Assembly (NCBI GenBank): GCA_039029935.1
Contig: JBCCFC010000890.1
Span: forward strand, 1 to 5,922
Length of the DNA: 5,922 nt
Origin: G039029935 sp039029935
Lineage (GTDB): Bacteria > Chloroflexota > Anaerolineae > Caldilineales > Caldilineaceae
Direction of reading: 5' to 3'
A model generated the notes under the pieces. It worked only from the letters and a program-made list of their open reading frames with translations. It was not told where the DNA came from and made no database searches. The position numbers were made by a program, and so were the translations under genes. How positions within the stretch are numbered: position 1 is the stretch's first letter; each line of letters opens with the position of its first letter. Of the stretch, positions 4,663-5,922 are shown in pieces.

Positions 4663-5922
4663 GTGTCCAACTATTTCTTTGCAGTCCCAATGAGAACCCC
4701 CTTATTGGGTCGCATCTTCAAGAGCAACAAACAGAATCGGTTGGTGACTGTATTATTTTCTGAATTATCCTCTGACGCGGATGGATTTAAGACGAATCCC
4801 CCCGCTCATCAAAAAACATGGTCCCTTCTGGAAACACGCCGCCAACAAATGCAAGAGTTTGTTCGTGACGACATCACCGAAGCCCAAAAGGAGGCCAATC
4901 ATATATTTTCATTGGCTTCTATCAATCTAGGAATTGCTGGCATAAGTCTCTTTTATACGCCTTTTCTCTGGCTGGTTATCCCCATTGTGGCCTATACAAA
5001 CATCGCATTTTTTCGGCAGGCCTATCAGTCAATTGTGTATGAGCACAGAATAACCTCTTACGTTACCAGCTCCATTTTGATTCTTGGCACGTTGGTAGGC
5101 GGGTACTTCTATACAGCGGTCATTGCAGCTTGGCACGCCGCCTGTACGGCAAAGCTTTTGCGCCACAATGAAGTTAATTGCAGAAATAATATGTCCAATT
5201 TATTTGGGACACAACCTCGTTTTGTCTGGGTACAAACACCTGATGGCGTCAATATCGAGATTCCCTTTGAGCAATTGGCACTCGGTGATATTGTCGTCGT
5301 GAGTGCGGGTCAAACGATTGCGGTGGATGGCGTAGTCGTTCATGGCACGGCTGCGATTGACCAACGAAAACTCACGGGTGAATCACAGCCTGTCGAAAAA
5401 GGTGTGGGGGATGAGGTGTTTGCCTCGACGATTGTACTCACGGGGATGATTGGGATTCAGACAGTAAAAACAGGACAAGAAACGGTTGCCGTACAGATTG
5501 GGCAGCTTTTAGAGGAGACAACCGATTTTAAGAATGATCTGCAATCCCAAGGCGAGGCCATTGCCGATAGACTTGCCCCGATGACATTGGGGCTGAGTGC
5601 ATTATTCGTACCGATTTTTGGATTTTCCAGCGCGTTGGCTGTGATGACCAACGAGTTTGGGTACAGGATGAGAATGTTTGGGCCTGCCAGCGTGTTGGCC
5701 TTTCTTAACATCTCGTCCGCCCAAGGCATCCTCATCAAGGATGGACGTTCATTGGACCTACTCAAGAAATTACCCGAGACCTTGCTACTGAGATGCGTGC
5801 AAACAAGGTCCTGCAAGCTAATGTTGCTGATTTGCGGAAGAAGTTTTTGGAACAGAAGGTGCAATTATCCGAGTCAACATTTGCACATAGTCGATGTCGG
5901 AAATCGGAAGCTGACCATATCG
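4663..5922 (+). CDS. P1-type cation-transporting ATPase, truncated before the phosphorylation site
   Basis: The frame is open from GTG 4663 to the window edge (420 codons). TTG 4660 is an equally possible start, and GAGAGG at 4646-4651 serves either. Residues ~80-116 and ~131-163 are hydrophobic membrane pairs. Residues ~186-275 form the actuator domain, with LALGDIVVV (205-213), GQTIAVDGVV (216-225), IDQRKLTGES (232-241, the TGES phosphatase loop) and QPVEKGVGDEVFAST (242-256). Another membrane pair (~304-328 and ~336-353) leads to GILIKDGRSLDLLKK (355-369). The membrane CPC/CPx metal motif usual for P1B pumps is replaced by a Gly-Pro (340-341), so the ion is uncertain. DKTGT should follow within ~10 residues, but from Leu370 (base 5770) the sequence is unrelated, so this allele cannot be phosphorylated as read. 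The N-terminal ~75 residues lack a heavy-metal-associated CxxC domain. The gene is probably a rearranged pseudogene or a misassembly. Confidence 0.8.
   Translation, partial: MSNYFFAVPMRTPLLGRIFKSNKQNRLVTVLFSELSSDADGFKTNPPAHQKTWSLLETRRQQMQEFVRDDITEAQKEANHIFSLASINLGIAGISLFYTPFLWLVIPIVAYTNIAFFRQAYQSIVYEHRITSYVTSSILILGTLVGGYFYTAVIAAWHAACTAKLLRHNEVNCRNNMSNLFGTQPRFVWVQTPDGVNIEIPFEQLALGDIVVVSAGQTIAVDGVVVHGTAAIDQRKLTGESQPVEKGVGDEVFASTIVLTGMIGIQTVKTGQETVAVQIGQLLEETTDFKNDLQSQGEAIADRLAPMTLGLSALFVPIFGFSSALAVMTNEFGYRMRMFGPASVLAFLNISSAQGILIKDGRSLDLLKKLPETLLLRCVQTRSCKLMLLICGRSFWNRRCNYPSQHLHIVDVGNRKLTIS
5770..5922 (+). other. Foreign segment after the ATPase breakpoint, coding-like in another frame
   Basis: The ATPase resemblance stops at Lys369 (5767-5769). 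From 5772 a different frame stays open to the window end and reads TRDLATEMRANK, VLQANVADLRKK, FLEQKVQLSEST and onward. It has a heptad-like spacing of Leu/Val/Phe that suggests a coiled coil. This would be the interior of another gene, with no start or ribosome site visible. One reverse-strand frame (about 5827-5922) is also open, so the coding strand is not certain. I cannot name a family. Confidence 0.4.

Noticed and set aside
5457..5864. Reverse-strand frame of 135 residues near the window end
   Set aside because: Shadow of the ATPase actuator and membrane region; it also spans the chimeric junction.

Overview
The window reads as ordinary bacterial chromosome with moderate GC. It carries four recognisable protein-coding genes, all on the + strand, plus one short gene remnant and two intergenic regions rich in hairpins and repeats. 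My best guess for the lineage is a Chloroflexota-type bacterium. This rests on the LivF variant with a basic C-terminal tail, on direct repeats of the AACGCRGAT type that feed into a terminator, and on a large secreted-cargo-like orphan protein. It is an inference from pattern memory, not a demonstrated placement.

Region 1 (1-1483) is the 3' end of a branched-chain amino acid type (HAAT) ABC transporter operon. It holds the C-terminal part of a periplasmic-binding-fold solute receptor, then a livF-type ATPase whose start codon overlaps the receptor stop by one base, then a strong intrinsic terminator. Region 2 (1484-1859) is AT-rich intergenic DNA. Its main feature is a phased inverted repeat: four TCAGC boxes on an 8-nt period followed by four GCTGA boxes on the same period.

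Region 3 (1860-3151) is one monocistronic gene for a 413-residue cysteine-free protein with a low-complexity basic N-terminal half, a duplicated VLPAIYEPI segment and several V/I-Q-R triplets, closed by its own terminator. I cannot name it. The architecture resembles toxin or effector cargo of contractile injection systems. The terminator shares its inner arms with the one after livF.

Region 4 (3152-3833) has no intact gene. It contains an approximately 103-bp imperfect inverted-repeat element, an orphan terminator, a possible promoter overlapping a dyad, and a frameshifted 5' stub that looks like the first ~30 codons of a zinc-dependent alcohol dehydrogenase. The rest is AT-rich leader DNA for the next operon.

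Region 5 (3834-5922) is a probable two-gene operon: an RraA/HMG-aldolase-family protein and, 7 nt later, a P1-type cation ATPase. The ATPase similarity stops abruptly around base 5769, just before the expected phosphorylation motif DKTGT. The last ~150 bases look like unrelated DNA, so the gene is truncated by rearrangement or the contig has a misjoin. The solute transporter, the orphan protein and the RraA/ATPase pair are separated by terminators and show no obvious shared pathway.
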